Assembly: GCA_964347945.1 (NCBI GenBank)
Contig: CAYGAW010000100.1
Span: 1-5,692 of the forward strand
Reading direction: 5' to 3'
Source of the DNA: CAYGAW01 sp964347945
Lineage (GTDB): Bacteria; Chloroflexota; Anaerolineae; UBA7937; B3-Chlor
Length of the DNA: 5,692 nt
Shown here: in pieces, positions 5,514-5,692 of the stretch
How the letters are laid out: every line of letters begins with the position of its first letter
Numbering within the stretch: position 1 is the first letter of the stretch
Program-made: the position numbers and the translations under genes
The notes under the pieces: model-generated
What the model saw: only the letters and a program-made list of their open reading frames with translations
Databases searched by the model: none
Told to the model about the DNA's origin: nothing

Positions 5514-5692
5514 ATGAGTGACAAGATTCTGGTTGCGTATGCCACTAAGGTGGGATCCACGGTCGAAGTAGCCGAGGCCATCGCCGAGGAGTTGCGCGAT
5601 GCTGGAGCGGGCGTGGAGGTGCATCCAGCCAAGGACGTGAAAGAGCTGAGCCCCTACAGCGCCGCGATCCTGGGCAGCGGCATCCGCATGGG
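5514..5692 (+). CDS. Flavodoxin-domain protein, HemG-like, N-terminal part (cut by window edge)
   Basis: The first 59 codons are present and the gene runs off the right edge. The product begins MSDKILVAYATKVGSTVEVA, with the phosphate-binding loop A-T-K-V-G-S-T (residues 10-16), then AEAIAEELRDAG and, at 52-59, ILGSGIRM. The 'YATKxGST' loop and the 'GSGIRMG' second loop are characteristic of Flavodoxin_5 (PF12724) proteins, which include menaquinone-dependent protoporphyrinogen oxidase HemG. Many members in other phyla have no proven link to heme. It differs in loop sequence from the flavodoxin at 853-1308, so the two are not recent duplicates. AGGAG at 5498-5502 precedes the ATG by 11 nt, within the end of the membrane protein B gene; the 6-nt gap between the genes implies co-translation. 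Confidence 0.88.
   Translation, partial: MSDKILVAYATKVGSTVEVAEAIAEELRDAGAGVEVHPAKDVKELSPYSAAILGSGIRM

Overview
The window looks like ordinary bacterial chromosome. It is GC-rich (by eye about 60%), coding is dense, start codons have Shine-Dalgarno sites, and there is a sigma-70-type promoter. The gene repertoire (flavodoxin-domain proteins, a flavoprotein of the FAD-dependent oxidoreductase type, a NatA/NatB-like ABC-2 exporter, a free-standing tRNA-binding domain protein) would suit an environmental, possibly anaerobic lineage such as Chloroflexota. That taxonomic guess is inference; nothing in the window settles it. No rRNA, tRNA, CRISPR array, insertion sequence or phage gene was found.

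Layout. The left end (1-544) is read leftward. A tRNA-binding domain protein (182-544, GTG start) is followed by the first 30 codons of an FAD-dependent oxidoreductase that runs off the left edge (1-91, GTG start). A divergent control region (545-852) holds a leftward promoter candidate, an exact 9-bp inverted repeat in the leftward leader, and a rightward promoter with perfect -35 and -10 hexamers 17 bp apart. Everything to the right is read rightward: flavodoxin (853-1308), multi-spanning membrane protein A (1407-2279), ABC ATPase (2347-3249), ABC-2 permease (3242-4477, 8-nt overlap with the ATPase), membrane protein B (4557-5507), and the start of a second flavodoxin-domain protein of the HemG-like type (5514 to the right edge, 6 nt after gene B).

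The main point of interest is the architecture of the rightward block: flavodoxin, membrane protein A, ATPase, permease, membrane protein B, flavodoxin. Membrane proteins A and B are full-length divergent paralogues of a family I do not recognise. They share several motifs, the strongest being LRV-x-H-x-x-E-I-x-A-D-S near the C-terminus. The spacing suggests one transcription unit, or two closely linked ones. A reasonable working idea is an ABC-2 exporter with two dedicated accessory membrane subunits, possibly linked to redox or tetrapyrrole/quinone chemistry through the flavodoxins. The sequence supports the gene order, the paralogy and the ABC assignment; the functional link is inference.
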